In this document: piece by piece, positions 45,724 to 55,800 of the stretch | How the letters are laid out: the number at the start of each line of letters is the position of its first letter | Numbering within the stretch: position 1 is the first letter of the stretch | Assembly (NCBI RefSeq): GCF_001567585.1 | Contig: NZ_LRQV01000003.1 | Coordinates: 1 to 64,000 of the forward strand | Direction of reading: 5' to 3' | DNA: 64,000 nt | From: Micromonospora rosaria | Lineage (GTDB): Bacteria; Actinomycetota; Actinomycetes; Mycobacteriales; Micromonosporaceae | Notes under the pieces: model-generated | What the model was told of the DNA's origin: nothing | Database searches by the model: none | The model's input: only the letters and a program-made list of their open reading frames with translations | Made by a program: the position numbers and the translations under genes

Positions 45724-46251
45724 GTGACAACCGACATCAGTGAGCTGGTCGCGGCGCGTCGGGCCTTCCCCGTCGGCAGCCGGGTCCGGGGCGTCGTGAG
45801 CGCCATCCCGATGGGTCCCGGGAGGTCCGGCATCCTGGTCGACCTTGCCCAGCCGCCCCAGGGATGGGTGGACGTCCTGCACCTGCCGGACGATCCGACC
45901 GACTGGCCACCGATCGGCACGACGGGACTCTTCGAGGTCCTGCAACATCAACCCGGGCTGGTCCGGTTGTTTCCGCTGGACGCCGGCATGCGTGGCCGAC
46001 GTACCCGCTTCTCTCGCTGGTCAGGAACGGAGTGGGCGGCGGTCGCCCGGCGCTACCCGGTGGACGCCGTCGTCACCGGTACGGTCACCCACGTGTTCCC
46101 CAGCGACCGTGAGTACACAGTGGCGTTCGATGACTGCTGGTCGACGGTCGAGTACACCGATCGCGAGCCGATGGTCGGCTGGACCGGGCCGTTCCGCGTG
46201 ACCGGCCTCCTGGAATGGACCCACCGGATCCTGGTGGCACCCGCGACGTAG
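45724..46251 (+). CDS. Hypothetical protein, possibly S1/OB-like
   Basis: About 175 residues from a GTG at 45724. The middle has an OB/S1-like feel (FPVGSRVRGVVSAIP, ILVDLAQPPQGWVDVLHLPD, and later VDAVVTGTVTHVF), suggesting two such beta-barrels in a row, but no nucleic-acid signature is clear. Divergent from the membrane protein gene. The start has a weak ribosome site. Confidence 0.55.
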   Translation: MTTDISELVAARRAFPVGSRVRGVVSAIPMGPGRSGILVDLAQPPQGWVDVLHLPDDPTDWPPIGTTGLFEVLQHQPGLVRLFPLDAGMRGRRTRFSRWSGTEWAAVARRYPVDAVVTGTVTHVFPSDREYTVAFDDCWSTVEYTDREPMVGWTGPFRVTGLLEWTHRILVAPAT

Positions 46252-46788
46252 CGGCCGGGACACCAGCAGGTTGTCCGCCCGTCAGTGGTTCTGACGTACG
46301 GTGGGTCGTCGGAACTGGCGTAGACGTTCCGCCCCGACCCGACCCGGAGTCGATTCACGGCCGAACGACCGCCACTCGATCTCCAGTGGCAGCTCCGACA
46401 CCGATCTGCCGGTTTTCCGACCGGGATGAGAACGGCCAACACCCAGGCTGATGCGGTCGGAGGAGCTTCCGGCCGCCTTGAGTGCCGCCGCACCGGCTCA
46501 CAACAGGCCGTCGCCAGCCGCCAGCGTTCGTCACACCGAGCAGATGCGACGAGGCGTGGCGCCTCATGTGCGTCGGCGAGGCCATGACGTTCCTGCTCGG
46601 CCAAGCAATCCAGGCCGTCGACGTCTCCGGCCTCACCTTTGTGAACGGCGGCGGCTCGTCGCGGCCCGCCGAGATCACGGGCTCCGCGTGAGCGATACCA
46701 ACCGGCCCGTCTTCGAGGGAATCTCCGGCAACGCTGGGCGCCCTGGCCACCACGCGTCCACTCGACCTGTTCGAGGACGTTGACCCGC
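46252..46788. other. Intergenic region without a supported gene
   Basis: About 540 bases. Short open frames exist on both strands but have no motif or good start. Confidence 0.4.
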
Positions 46789-47664
46789 CTAATTGTCCCA
46801 GACGGTGGCGTCGAAGCCCCACTCATCAAAACCCTTGTTGACGAGCTTCAGACGGGCGATTCGCCCCTCGTCCGTCAGCACGCAGACAGTCTGACCTTCC
46901 TCAAGATCATGGGTATCGACCGTTTCGATCCCGGCGGCCGTGGCGACGTGTCGGCAATCCTCGTAGGTCGGCACGCTCCGCTCGTTCCACACCGCGATAC
47001 TGGCGTCCTCATCGGCGTTGAAGCCCTTGTAGCGGCCGTACCAGAGCTCCCCACCGGCAGTGAGGCTCCTTCTCGCAGGCGGCACCAGGTCGAGGTCCTT
47101 GTAGTAGGAGTCGAGCACGAAAGGGCCCTGGTACTGCACGCTCACTTCCGTGGCCGGTGGCACCGTGGGACCGCTCGCGGAAGCAGCCGTCGACGGCGAG
47201 GGCTCAGCGGAGGGCATCGGCGTCTCGGGCTCAGGCGTCTGCAACTCAACGGACGGAGACGGCGAGGGCGACGGAGACGAAGACGGGGACGGAGATTCGC
47301 CCGCCACGACCGGCTGCGCCGGGCCGTCCGACCCTCGCGACACCACCATGACCAGCAGGGAAACGACCATCAGGATCAACACGACGAGCAGGCCCGCCAC
47401 CCCCCAGAACCAGGCCGTCGGCACCGTGACCATCCTGCTCCCCTGTGTCGCCACCACCACGGTGGGAACAGGCGAGGCACCGGCCCGCTCGATCGGCCGT
47501 GGCCGCAGCACCTGCGGTGACGTCTCGTCCGAGTTGCTGCGACCACGATCGACTGCCCGGGAGGATCCGGAGACCTCGACCTCATTGCCCGCCTGTCGTG
47601 CGGCGTCGTCACGACGGTCGGATTCCTGGAAGTCACTGTTCTCACCGAAATGGGGCCCGCTCAC
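46789..47664 (-). CDS. Single-pass membrane protein with Ser/Pro linker
   Basis: About 291 residues: a charged N-terminal cytosolic part of about 80, one membrane helix (WFWGVAGLLVVLILMVVSLL), a Ser/Pro-rich spacer of about 60 with SPS repeats, and an extracellular domain of about 110 with two Cys (YEDCRHVATAAG; GQTVCVLTDEGRI). No family recognised. The layout suggests a sensor or cell-wall-spanning protein. GTG start at 47664 behind GGAAGG. Confidence 0.65.
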   Translation of the reverse strand: MSGPHFGENSDFQESDRRDDAARQAGNEVEVSGSSRAVDRGRSNSDETSPQVLRPRPIERAGASPVPTVVVATQGSRMVTVPTAWFWGVAGLLVVLILMVVSLLVMVVSRGSDGPAQPVVAGESPSPSSSPSPSPSPSVELQTPEPETPMPSAEPSPSTAASASGPTVPPATEVSVQYQGPFVLDSYYKDLDLVPPARRSLTAGGELWYGRYKGFNADEDASIAVWNERSVPTYEDCRHVATAAGIETVDTHDLEEGQTVCVLTDEGRIARLKLVNKGFDEWGFDATVWDN

Positions 47665-47730
47665 CCAACCTGCCTTCCGAGATGGTCAATGCCACACCAG
47701 TCAACTCCGTGGCAGTCACAGACCAGATGC

Positions 47731-47759
47731 ATCCTAGGGGCTTGCGACAACCTCCGTCA
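47731..47759 (-). promoter_or_regulatory. Candidate promoter of the membrane-protein gene
   Basis: On the minus strand TGACGG (47754-47759) and TAGGAT (47731-47736) are 17 bases apart, about 70 bases before the GTG at 47664. Confidence 0.45.
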
Positions 47760-47927
47760 TTGACGTCCGTCAGATGACGCGATCAACCGGGCTGGGGTCT
47801 GTCCGGTCTCCGCACTCGCCGGCATCAGAGCGGCTTCACGCATGATTGACGATGCCCAGAGCGAAAGAACGGCATCACGGCTCCCCTTCTGCTTGTCCTC
47901 TCCCCACGCAACCTGCCGTGGCGAGGG

Positions 47928-48740
47928 CTACGACATCGCGGCTTGGGCGTGGTGGCGGCCGATCGGCAGCATCAGTGGCTTGCCGGAGACCGGGTCGAGG
48001 ATGACCTGGCTGTCCAGGCCGAAGACCGCGCGGACGCAGTCCTCGGTCAGCACCGCGGCCGGCTCCCCCGCCGCGTGCAGGCCGCCGTCGGCCAGGGCGA
48101 TGAGGTGGTGGGCGTAGCGGGCCGCCATGTTCAGGTCGTGCAGCACCATCACGATGGTGGTGCCCCGGTCGGTGTTCAGGTCGGTGAGCAGGTCCAGCAC
48201 CTCGACCTGGTGGCTGACGTCGAGGAAGGTGGTCGGCTCGTCGAGCAGCAGCAGGTCGGTCTGCTGGGCCAGGGCCATCGCGATCCACACCCGCTGGCGT
48301 TGCCCGCCGGAGAGCTCGTCGACCGACCGGTCGGCCAGGTCGGCGGTGTGGGTGGCGTCGAGCGCGGCGGCCACCGCGAGGTCGTCCTGCCTGCTCCATC
48401 GGGACAGGATCCGCTGGTGGGGGTTGCGGCCCCGGCCGACGAGGTCGGCCACGGTGATGCCCTCCGGCGCGATCGGTGACTGCGGGAGCAGGCCGAGGGT
48501 ACGGGCCAGTTCCTTGGCGGGCATCCGGTGCACCTCCCGGCCGTCGAGCAGGACGTGACCGGTGCGTGGTGCCAGGAGCCGCGACATCGACCGGAGCAGG
48601 GTCGACTTGCCGCAGGCGTTGGCGCCGACGATGGCGGTGATCCTGCCGGGCGGCACGAGCAGGTCGAGGGACTCGATGACGAGGCGGTCGCCGTAGCCGA
48701 CGGTCAGTTTCTCCACGGTCAGGGAGTGGATGGTGGTCAC
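47928..48740 (-). CDS. Ferric-siderophore ABC transporter ATPase (FepC/FhuC-like)
   Basis: 270 residues: Walker A AIVGANACGKSTLLRS, signature LSGGQRQRVWIAMAL, Walker B LLLLDEPTTFLD, switch His in VLHDLNMAARYAHH. The Gly-Ala-Asn-Ala Walker A form and the C-terminal VILDPVSGKPLMLPIGRH are typical of siderophore uptake. GTGA overlap with the permease gene. Confidence 0.93.
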   Translation of the reverse strand: MTTIHSLTVEKLTVGYGDRLVIESLDLLVPPGRITAIVGANACGKSTLLRSMSRLLAPRTGHVLLDGREVHRMPAKELARTLGLLPQSPIAPEGITVADLVGRGRNPHQRILSRWSRQDDLAVAAALDATHTADLADRSVDELSGGQRQRVWIAMALAQQTDLLLLDEPTTFLDVSHQVEVLDLLTDLNTDRGTTIVMVLHDLNMAARYAHHLIALADGGLHAAGEPAAVLTEDCVRAVFGLDSQVILDPVSGKPLMLPIGRHHAQAAMS

Positions 48741-49771
48741 AGTGAGCCTCCCGCGCGGTTGGTGCGGACGAGCAGGTAGATGAGGTACGGGGCGCCGAGT
48801 ACGCCGGTGATCACACCGACCGGGAAGCGGGTGTCGAAGGCGAACTGGCCGAGGAAGTCGGCGACCAGGACCAGCAGCGCGCCGACCAGTCCGGCGGGCA
48901 ACAGCAGCGACCCGCCGGGGCCGGCCAGCCGGGCCGCGATCGGGCCGGCCAGGAAGGCCACGAAGGCGATCGGTCCGGTGGCCGAGGTGGCGAAGGCGAT
49001 CAGGCCGACGGCCGCGACGATCGAGACCAGCCGGGTGCGTTCCAGCCGGGTTCCGAGCGCGGCTGCGGTGTCGTCGCCGAGTTGCAGCATCGTGAGGTTG
49101 CGGGCCTGGGCGAGCAGGACCGGGCCGAACGTGAGCAGCGCGATCAGGACGGGGATGGTCTCGTCCCAGGTGGAGCCGTTCAGGCTGCCGTTGAGCCAGC
49201 GGGTGGCGGCCTGCAGGTCCCACTGTCCGGCCTGGTTGAGGATGTAGGAGGTGGCGCTGTTGAGCATGGCGGCGATGCCGATGCCGATGAGGACGAGCCG
49301 GGTGCCGGCGACGCCGTCCTTGAACGACAGGACGTAGATGATGACGGCGACGCCGAGGGCGGCGACGATGGCGAAGATCGAGACGCCGGTCTCGCCGAGG
49401 CCGAGCACGATGATGGCGAAGGCCGCGGCGGCGCTGGCCGCGGAGCTGATGCCGATGATGTCGGGGCTGGCCAGGGGGTTACGCATCATGGTCTGGAAGG
49501 TGACGCCGCCCATGCCGAAGCACAGCCCGGTGGCCAGGGCGAGGACGGTACGGGGCAGCCGTAGCTCCCCCACGGTGAAGGAGGCTCCGGGGACGGTCTC
49601 GCCGAGGATCACCCGTAGGACGTCGCCGGGTGGGTAGAAGGTCTGCCCGACCATCAGGGAGACGGTGGCCATCGCCGCCACGGCCACGCCGAGGGTGGCC
49701 AGGACGGCTCGACGCCGTCTGGTGCGCCGGACCCGGCCGCGGGTGACGGCGTCGAGGGTCGTGCTGGTCAC
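48737..49771 (-). CDS. Iron-siderophore permease (FecCD family)
   Basis: 344 residues, about nine to ten membrane helices, with the FecCD pattern RLPRTVLALATGLCFGMGGV and FQTMMRNPLASPDIIGIS, then GPIAFVAFLAGPIAARLAGP. It pairs with the second permease (49768-50808). Start GTG at 49771 overlaps the previous stop. Confidence 0.93.
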   Translation of the reverse strand: MTSTTLDAVTRGRVRRTRRRRAVLATLGVAVAAMATVSLMVGQTFYPPGDVLRVILGETVPGASFTVGELRLPRTVLALATGLCFGMGGVTFQTMMRNPLASPDIIGISSAASAAAAFAIIVLGLGETGVSIFAIVAALGVAVIIYVLSFKDGVAGTRLVLIGIGIAAMLNSATSYILNQAGQWDLQAATRWLNGSLNGSTWDETIPVLIALLTFGPVLLAQARNLTMLQLGDDTAAALGTRLERTRLVSIVAAVGLIAFATSATGPIAFVAFLAGPIAARLAGPGGSLLLPAGLVGALLVLVADFLGQFAFDTRFPVGVITGVLGAPYLIYLLVRTNRAGGSL

Positions 49772-50808
49772 AGTTCGCGTACCTTCTGCCGGCGGACGAT
49801 GTAGATGAAGAACGGGGCGCCGATCAGGGCGGTGATGATGCCGGCCTCGATCTCGTCGGGTCGGTTCACGACCCGGCCGACGACGTCGGCGGCGGTCAGC
49901 AGCGCGGCGCCGACGAGGGTGGCGAAGGGCAGCAGCCAGCGGTGGTCGAGGCCGACGAGGAGCCGGCACAGGTGCGGGACGATCAGGCCGACGAAGGCGA
50001 TCGGTCCGGCGACAGCGGTGGCCGCGCCGCAGAGCACCACCGCGCCGAGGGCGGCGATCCCGCGGATCACGGCGACGCGTTCGCCGAGGGCGGCGGCCAT
50101 GTCGTCGCCGAGGGCCAGCGAGTTCAGGGCCCGGGCGCAGAGCAGGCAGATGGCCAGGCCGGCGGCCAGGAACGGCAGGACGTGGCCGATGCTGTCCCAG
50201 GTGGCGCCGCCGACGCCGCCGACCTGCCAGGACTGGAAGTTCTCGGCGATGTCGCCGCGTGGGAGCACGACCGCGACGACCAGTGAGGCGAGGGCGGCGG
50301 AGGTGGCCGCGCCGGCGAGGGCGATCTTGAGGGGGGTGGGTCCGGCGCGGCCGAGGGAGCCGACGGCGTAGACGAAGAGGCTGGACAGGGCGGCGCCGGC
50401 GATGGCGGCCCAGATGTAGGCGGTGGCGGTGTAGAGGCCGACGGTGGTCATGCCGACGGCGATGGCCAGCATGGCGCCCATGTTGACGCCGAGGATGCCG
50501 GGGTCGGCGAGCGGGTTGCGGGTGACGCCCTGCATCGCCGCGCCGGACAGGGCCAGCGCCGCGCCGACGAGGGCGGCGAGGATCGTCCGGGGGATGCGTT
50601 TGACCACGGCCGCCTGGTTGAGGGTGTCGTCGGTGCCGGCGAGGGCGGCGGTGATGTCGGACCAGCCGACGGCCCGGGAGCCGAAGGCGACCGAGGCGAG
50701 CATGACCAGGGTGAGCACGGCCAGGACGAGCAGCAGCCAGGCCAGGCGCACCCGGGCCGGGCGTCGCAGGTGCGCGACGTCCGGCCCGGGCTTGGTGTCG
50801 ACGGTCAT
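49768..50808 (-). CDS. Iron-siderophore permease (FecCD family)
   Basis: 346 residues with the same family pattern: RIPRTILAALVGAALALSGA, MQGVTRNPLADPGILGVN, GPIAFVGLIVPHLCRLLVG. The ATG at 50808 shares a base with the binding-protein stop (TGATG). Confidence 0.93.
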   Translation of the reverse strand: MTVDTKPGPDVAHLRRPARVRLAWLLLVLAVLTLVMLASVAFGSRAVGWSDITAALAGTDDTLNQAAVVKRIPRTILAALVGAALALSGAAMQGVTRNPLADPGILGVNMGAMLAIAVGMTTVGLYTATAYIWAAIAGAALSSLFVYAVGSLGRAGPTPLKIALAGAATSAALASLVVAVVLPRGDIAENFQSWQVGGVGGATWDSIGHVLPFLAAGLAICLLCARALNSLALGDDMAAALGERVAVIRGIAALGAVVLCGAATAVAGPIAFVGLIVPHLCRLLVGLDHRWLLPFATLVGAALLTAADVVGRVVNRPDEIEAGIITALIGAPFFIYIVRRQKVREL

Positions 50809-51845
50809 CAGATCTTGTCGGCGGCGGCGCCGAGCAGGTCGACGTAATCCTTGAGGACGTACGACACGGCCAGCGGTGTCGGGTTGGCGGCGGTGGCGAC
50901 CGGGGTGCTGCCGGGCAGCGAGACGAACGAGCCCCGGGCGATCGCCGGGATCTTGGACAGCAGCGGGTCCTTCTGGAGGGCGGCCAGGGTGCTGCCCTCG
51001 GCGTCGCCGTAGGTGACGATGATGTCGACGTCGCTGAGGTTCTGCACCTGCTCGGCGCTCTGGGTGAGACTGAACTCCTCGGTGGTCGCCGACGCCTTGG
51101 CGATGCTGTCCGGGTGCTTCATGCCGAGGTCGGTGAAGAACTGGGCCCGGGTGTCGTGCGTGGTGTAGAAGCTGATCTTGCTGAGGTCGGTCGGGTCGAG
51201 GTGGGTCAGGAACATCACCGACTTGCCGGCCAGCTTCGGGTAGCGGGCCGCCTCGTCCTTCATCTGCTTCTCGATCGTCGCGATCAGCGCGTCGCCTTCG
51301 GCGGCCAGGCCGAGGGCCTGGCTCTCCAGCTTGATGCTCTCGCGCCACGAGGTGGCCCAGGGAGCCTTCGGGTACGCGACGACCGGGGCGATCTTCGTCA
51401 GGGTGTCGTAGTCCTGCCGGGTCAGCCCGGAGTAGGCGGCGAGGATGACGTCGGGCTTGGTGTCGGCCACCGCCTCGAAGTCGATGCCGTCGGTCTCGTC
51501 GAACAGCACCGGGGTGGACGCGCCCAGTTCCTTGAGCTTCGCGGCGTCCCAGGGCAGCAGGCCGTCGCCGTCCTCGTCGCCGAAGTTGGCCTTGGCGTAG
51601 CCGACCGGGACGATGCCCAGGGCCAGCGGCACCTCGTGGTTGGCCCAGTTGACGGTGGCGACCCGTTCGGGCTTCTTCTCGATGGTGGTGGTGCCGAAGG
51701 CGTGGGTCACGGTGACCGGGAACGACCCCGCCGCGGTGCCGGAGGCGGCGGGGGTGTCTGTGGTGTCGGACGATCCGCCGCAGGCAGTGAGTGCGAGTGC
51801 GGTGGCGGCGGTGACGATTCCGGCGAGGAACCGGGTGGCGCGCAT
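50808..51845 (-). CDS. Iron-siderophore binding lipoprotein
   Basis: 345 residues. The lipobox is ALTAC with Cys near residue 22, then a Ser/Thr linker and a FhuD/FepB-like two-lobe body: ERVATVNWANHEVPLALGIVPVGY, then VADTKPDVILAAYSGLTRQDYD. First gene of the iron-uptake operon, directly behind the iron box at 51871-51889. No siderophore synthesis genes are adjacent. Confidence 0.93.
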   Translation of the reverse strand: MRATRFLAGIVTAATALALTACGGSSDTTDTPAASGTAAGSFPVTVTHAFGTTTIEKKPERVATVNWANHEVPLALGIVPVGYAKANFGDEDGDGLLPWDAAKLKELGASTPVLFDETDGIDFEAVADTKPDVILAAYSGLTRQDYDTLTKIAPVVAYPKAPWATSWRESIKLESQALGLAAEGDALIATIEKQMKDEAARYPKLAGKSVMFLTHLDPTDLSKISFYTTHDTRAQFFTDLGMKHPDSIAKASATTEEFSLTQSAEQVQNLSDVDIIVTYGDAEGSTLAALQKDPLLSKIPAIARGSFVSLPGSTPVATAANPTPLAVSYVLKDYVDLLGAAADKI

Positions 51846-51870
51846 GCTGGGGTACTCCACTTCCGGGAAG

Positions 51871-51889
51871 TTAGGAATGCCTAACCTAA
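51871..51889. promoter_or_regulatory. IdeR/DmdR (DtxR-family) iron box
   Basis: TTAGGAATGCCTAACCTAA, 25 bases before the binding-protein ATG. It fits the 19-base DtxR/IdeR consensus with TTAGG and CTAA ends, so the operon should be off when iron is plentiful. Confidence 0.85.
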
Positions 51890-52008
51890 CACCGGGGGTC
51901 GCCGGGCCCACCCACGGCCCCCACGACACCGACCCCGCGACCTGCCGGTACGCGCAGGTGGCAGCCGTTCGCCACCCGCCCGAGGTGTGACTCGACGACG
52001 AACGGGGG

Positions 52009-52629
52009 TCAGGGAGTCTGCGGCGCGGCGGTCGGCTGGTCGGCGTCGTGGGCGCAGTGGGCGCATCGTCGCGGGCAGGGCGTCTGCGGTACGACCGCGG
52101 TGAGGCCGCTGGCGTGCAGGATCGTGGTGACGGTCTGCTCGACGGTGCTGGCCTCGCCGATGACGGTCTCCCCCGCGACGCCGAGCAGGTCGCGGTGGGT
52201 GTACCAGTGGCGCATCTCGCCGGGGGTGACGGGGATCGGCTCGTCCCGGTGGAGGTGGCGGCGGACGGTCTCGTCGAAGGACACGTCCAGGTAGAAGACC
52301 GCGACCGGCCCGGCGTGCATGCCGATGAGCTGGCGCAGCACGGTGGCGTAGCGCTCGGTGTGCAGGATGCCTTCGAGGATGACGTGGTAGCCGAGGTCGA
52401 GGGCGGTGCGCGCGGTCGCGGTGATGAACGCGGGGGCGACCGGGTCGATGCGGGCGGTGTCGTGTTCCCGGAGCACGGTTCGGCGCAGGTAGTCCTGCTC
52501 CAGCAGGGCGGCGCCGCGGCCGAAGCGACGCCGGGCCTCCCGAGCGGCCGTGGTCTTTCCGCTGCCGGAGTTCCCCCGGATGACCACCAGCGTCGGCGGC
52601 TCGGGGCTCGTGGGGCTCGACGGTGGCAT
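52009..52629 (-). CDS. P-loop kinase-like protein (AAA_33 type)
   Basis: 206 residues. The Walker A motif is VIRGNSGSGKTTAAREA near residue 17, with GRGAALLEQDYLRRTVL, and then DLGYHVILEGILHTERY and YLDVSFDETVRRHLHRD follow as in zeta-toxin/uridine-kinase-like small kinases. The C-terminal tail has CPRRCAHCAHD, a possible metal-binding cluster. The substrate is unknown. The ATG at 52629 has a GGAAGGG site. The iron operon does not include it. Confidence 0.75.
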   Translation of the reverse strand: MPPSSPTSPEPPTLVVIRGNSGSGKTTAAREARRRFGRGAALLEQDYLRRTVLREHDTARIDPVAPAFITATARTALDLGYHVILEGILHTERYATVLRQLIGMHAGPVAVFYLDVSFDETVRRHLHRDEPIPVTPGEMRHWYTHRDLLGVAGETVIGEASTVEQTVTTILHASGLTAVVPQTPCPRRCAHCAHDADQPTAAPQTP

Positions 52630-52871
52630 GACGCACCCTTCCCGGCGGTTACGGCACGTCAGGACAACGTCGCGGCGGGTGCCGTGGTGGCGGTGCCGGC
52701 GACGTGCCGGGTGCGCAGCGCGGCGGACCGCCCGTCGACGCACACGAGCGGGTCGCGGGTGTTCGCGTGGACGGCGAGTTGCCCACGCCCGTGGGCCCCG
52801 GCGCCGCGGGTGGCAGCGCCGGGGCCATCGGCCCTGCTACGGGTTGGTCACTCGTGGTCCGATTGAGGTGG

Positions 52872-55800
52872 TCATCGGTCGATACCGAGGTAGCGGGCGA
52901 GGTGGACGACGATCTCCTGGGTGTAGGGCGTGAGCCGGTACAGCTTCTTGGTGAGCGTGTCGGTGGTGGCGGTGGTCAGGTTGGCCAGGGTGGCCAGGTT
53001 GGTGGGGCTGTTCTTGATGTCCGGTTCGAGGGTCTGGATCAGGTCGTAGATGCTGCTGAAACCCTCCCGTTGCAGGGCCTTGGCCAGGGACGCCGGAGCG
53101 TTGGCGGTGGCGGCGACCGGGTCGAGGAGGCGGCTGACGAAGGTGACCCGGTGGAAGACGCGCCAGCAGGGGGGCTTCTGGTCGGCCTGGTGGGCCTGGC
53201 GCAGGGCGGCGGCCTGGGGTGAGGTCGCCAGCCAGAGCGGGTCGACGACCTTGCCGTAGAAGTCCTCGAAGTTGTCCTTGGTGACGTCGAGGTAGAAGGT
53301 CATGAACCGGTAGGCGTCGACCCGGCCGGGGGCGGTGACCGGCTGGTTGGTGGCGGGATCGTAGACGGGCTTCCCGTCGGCGGCGTAGCGCTGCAGGTCC
53401 CGGCCGCCGGTGCAGGCGACCTCGAGCCCGAAGGTCTTCGTGGCGGACTTGGCCCTGGTGCGGGTGACGCTGCTGCCGCCGCCGATGCTGGCCTCGAAGC
53501 CCATCTTCGTGCCACCGGCCGCGCCCTTGACCTCGAACATGCCACCGCCGCTGAGGGTGCCCTTGATCGAGTAGGAGCCGCCGGCGGTCTCGGTGACCGT
53601 GTCGGTGGTCTCGGTGGACTCGGCGAAGAAGCCGCCGCCGGCGGTCCAGACGTAGGTGTTGGCCAGGTTACGGCGGGCGGAGGACTTGTTGGCGACCTCC
53701 TTGGCCTTTTCCCTGGTCCGGTCGGGGGCATGGGTCTCGGTGGACACCGAGTCGTAGTAGCTCTGCAACTGCTGGGCCTGACGCTCGACGCGGCGCTTGA
53801 GGGCGTACGCCTCGCGGGGTTTGAAGTAGCTGTACTCGGCGCCGTCGCCGGCGGTCGGGTAGTGGGTGGGGTCGGCGAAGGGGCCGGCCAGGCCGTAGCC
53901 GATGAGCCCGTCGAGGGTGCCCTGCTTGGTGTAGAGCGGGTTGATCTGGAACTCGATGATGTTCCAGTCCCGGGGGATGTCGGGGTTGGGCATCATCCGG
54001 TACGCCACCAGCGCGCCGGTGTGTTCGAGGCGTAGCGCGAAGACGTCCGCGGTCTCGGACTGGACCAGGGCGTAGCCGGTGTTGGCCGGTATCCACCGCT
54101 GGCCGGCGGCAGGGTTGAGCGGACGGTTCGGGTCCTCCCACGCGCCGCTGAGGGCGACGGTGCTGGTACGCGTGGTGTTGTGGCCCTCGGACACCTCGGT
54201 CTCACTGGTCCAGCCGTTGGAGTAGTCGAGGCCGAACTCCAGGTTCCCCTCCTTGGCGAGTTTGACCATCGGCTGGGCGGTGCCCATGCCCAGCGGGGCG
54301 GTGATGTTCAGGACGTCCGCCGAGACCTCCCAGGAGAACTTCATCTTCGCCGAGACGTCCATGCTGATCTCCTGGCTGGAGGAGAGCGTGTTGGTCACCT
54401 CGTCGGCCTGGACGAAGGAGACGGTGGCGGCGTCGACGTAGTCGTCGGTGCCCGGGCGCTGGACGAGGTTCTCCGAGGGGACCGGTGGTGCCCCCTCGAT
54501 GTAGCCGACGAGTTGCGGGTCGAACTGGGCCTGGCCGACCCACTTGCTGACCAGGTTGCCGACCTTGTAGCCGGTGATCAGGTGCCAGCGCCCGCCCTGC
54601 TGGTAGGCGTAGCAGCGTTTCATCACCCCCCGCACACCGCGGTGCGGGATCCGCTGCACATCGGCGTACTCGCCGACCGCGGGTGACGCGCCGATCAGGT
54701 CGTGGAAGGTGGTGCGGATGCCGGTCAGCGCGGAGCGGACCTCGGCGGTGTCGGTGGAGACGGGCGCCGTGGAGAGCACGACGGCCGGCTCGGTGGCGGC
54801 GGCGGTGGTGAGGTTGTTCCCGCGCGGCCCGGCGTCGAGGACCGGTGCGCCCGCGGCGGTGGAGGCGGCGTCGAACGGGTAGTAGCAGACGAGATCCTCG
54901 GACTCGCCGCGCAGTCGGGTGAAGACGTTGTCGAGGATCTGTTCGCCGGTCCGCGCGGTCTGCCACACCCGGATCTCGTCGAGGGTGCCGGCGAAGCCGT
55001 CGCGCACGGTGTCGCCGGTGGTCGTGCAGCCGCCGACGGTGAACTGCTCGGGTCCGTAGCCGGTGGTCACGACGGCGTCCGTGGCGAGGACCGGGTCGGC
55101 GGGGGTCGCGTCACCGTTGCAGTAGAGCCGGAACCGGTTCCCGGCCGGGTCCGGGGTCTTGACCCAGCTCGCCCCGTGCAGCCTGCCGGTGTAGGTGCGG
55201 GCGGCGTCGGCGGTGGTGTTCCCGGCATGCTCCGGGAACGTCCACTGGGCGACCAGCCCGGGGGTGTTCCCGGTGACCGCCGCGTCGATCTTCGCCGCCT
55301 CCCGGGCGACGTTCCAGAGCCGCACCTCGCTGAGCACGCCGCGCAGTCCGTAACCGGTCTGACCGCTGCGGTAGCGGCCGATGTCGAGCAGCCCGTGGTT
55401 GCCGGTCGGGGTCGGGCCGGGGAGGGTGGCGCTGCCGGCGTGTACGCCGTTGACGTAGAACACGATGTCCTGCGCGCTGGGGTTGACCTGGTTGGTTCTG
55501 CGGGTGACCGCGACGCGGGTGAAGGTGGCTGCCGACAGCTTCGTCGTGGAGACGGCGGTGCCGGGTTGGGTGTTCGAGGTGTTCTCGTAGCTGAAGGCCA
55601 GCGCCCCGTCGGGCTGCACCCAGAAGGCGTACGGCACGGTGCCGCCGGCGCCGTCGGCCAGCCCGCCCTTGCCGACGAGTCCGTGGGTGTGGCCCAGCGT
55701 GTCGAGCCGGAGGGAGGCCTCGATCGTCAGGTCGCCGGTGACGTTGAGGGCGTCGGCGCGGCCGGTGTCCACCCACGCGGCGCCGTCGAAGCGCAGCGCC

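Noticed and set aside
46482..46691. A 69-codon plus-strand frame with some dehydrogenase-like flavour at its C-terminus
   Set aside because: No ribosome site, no recognisable complete motif, and similar open frames exist on the other strand.
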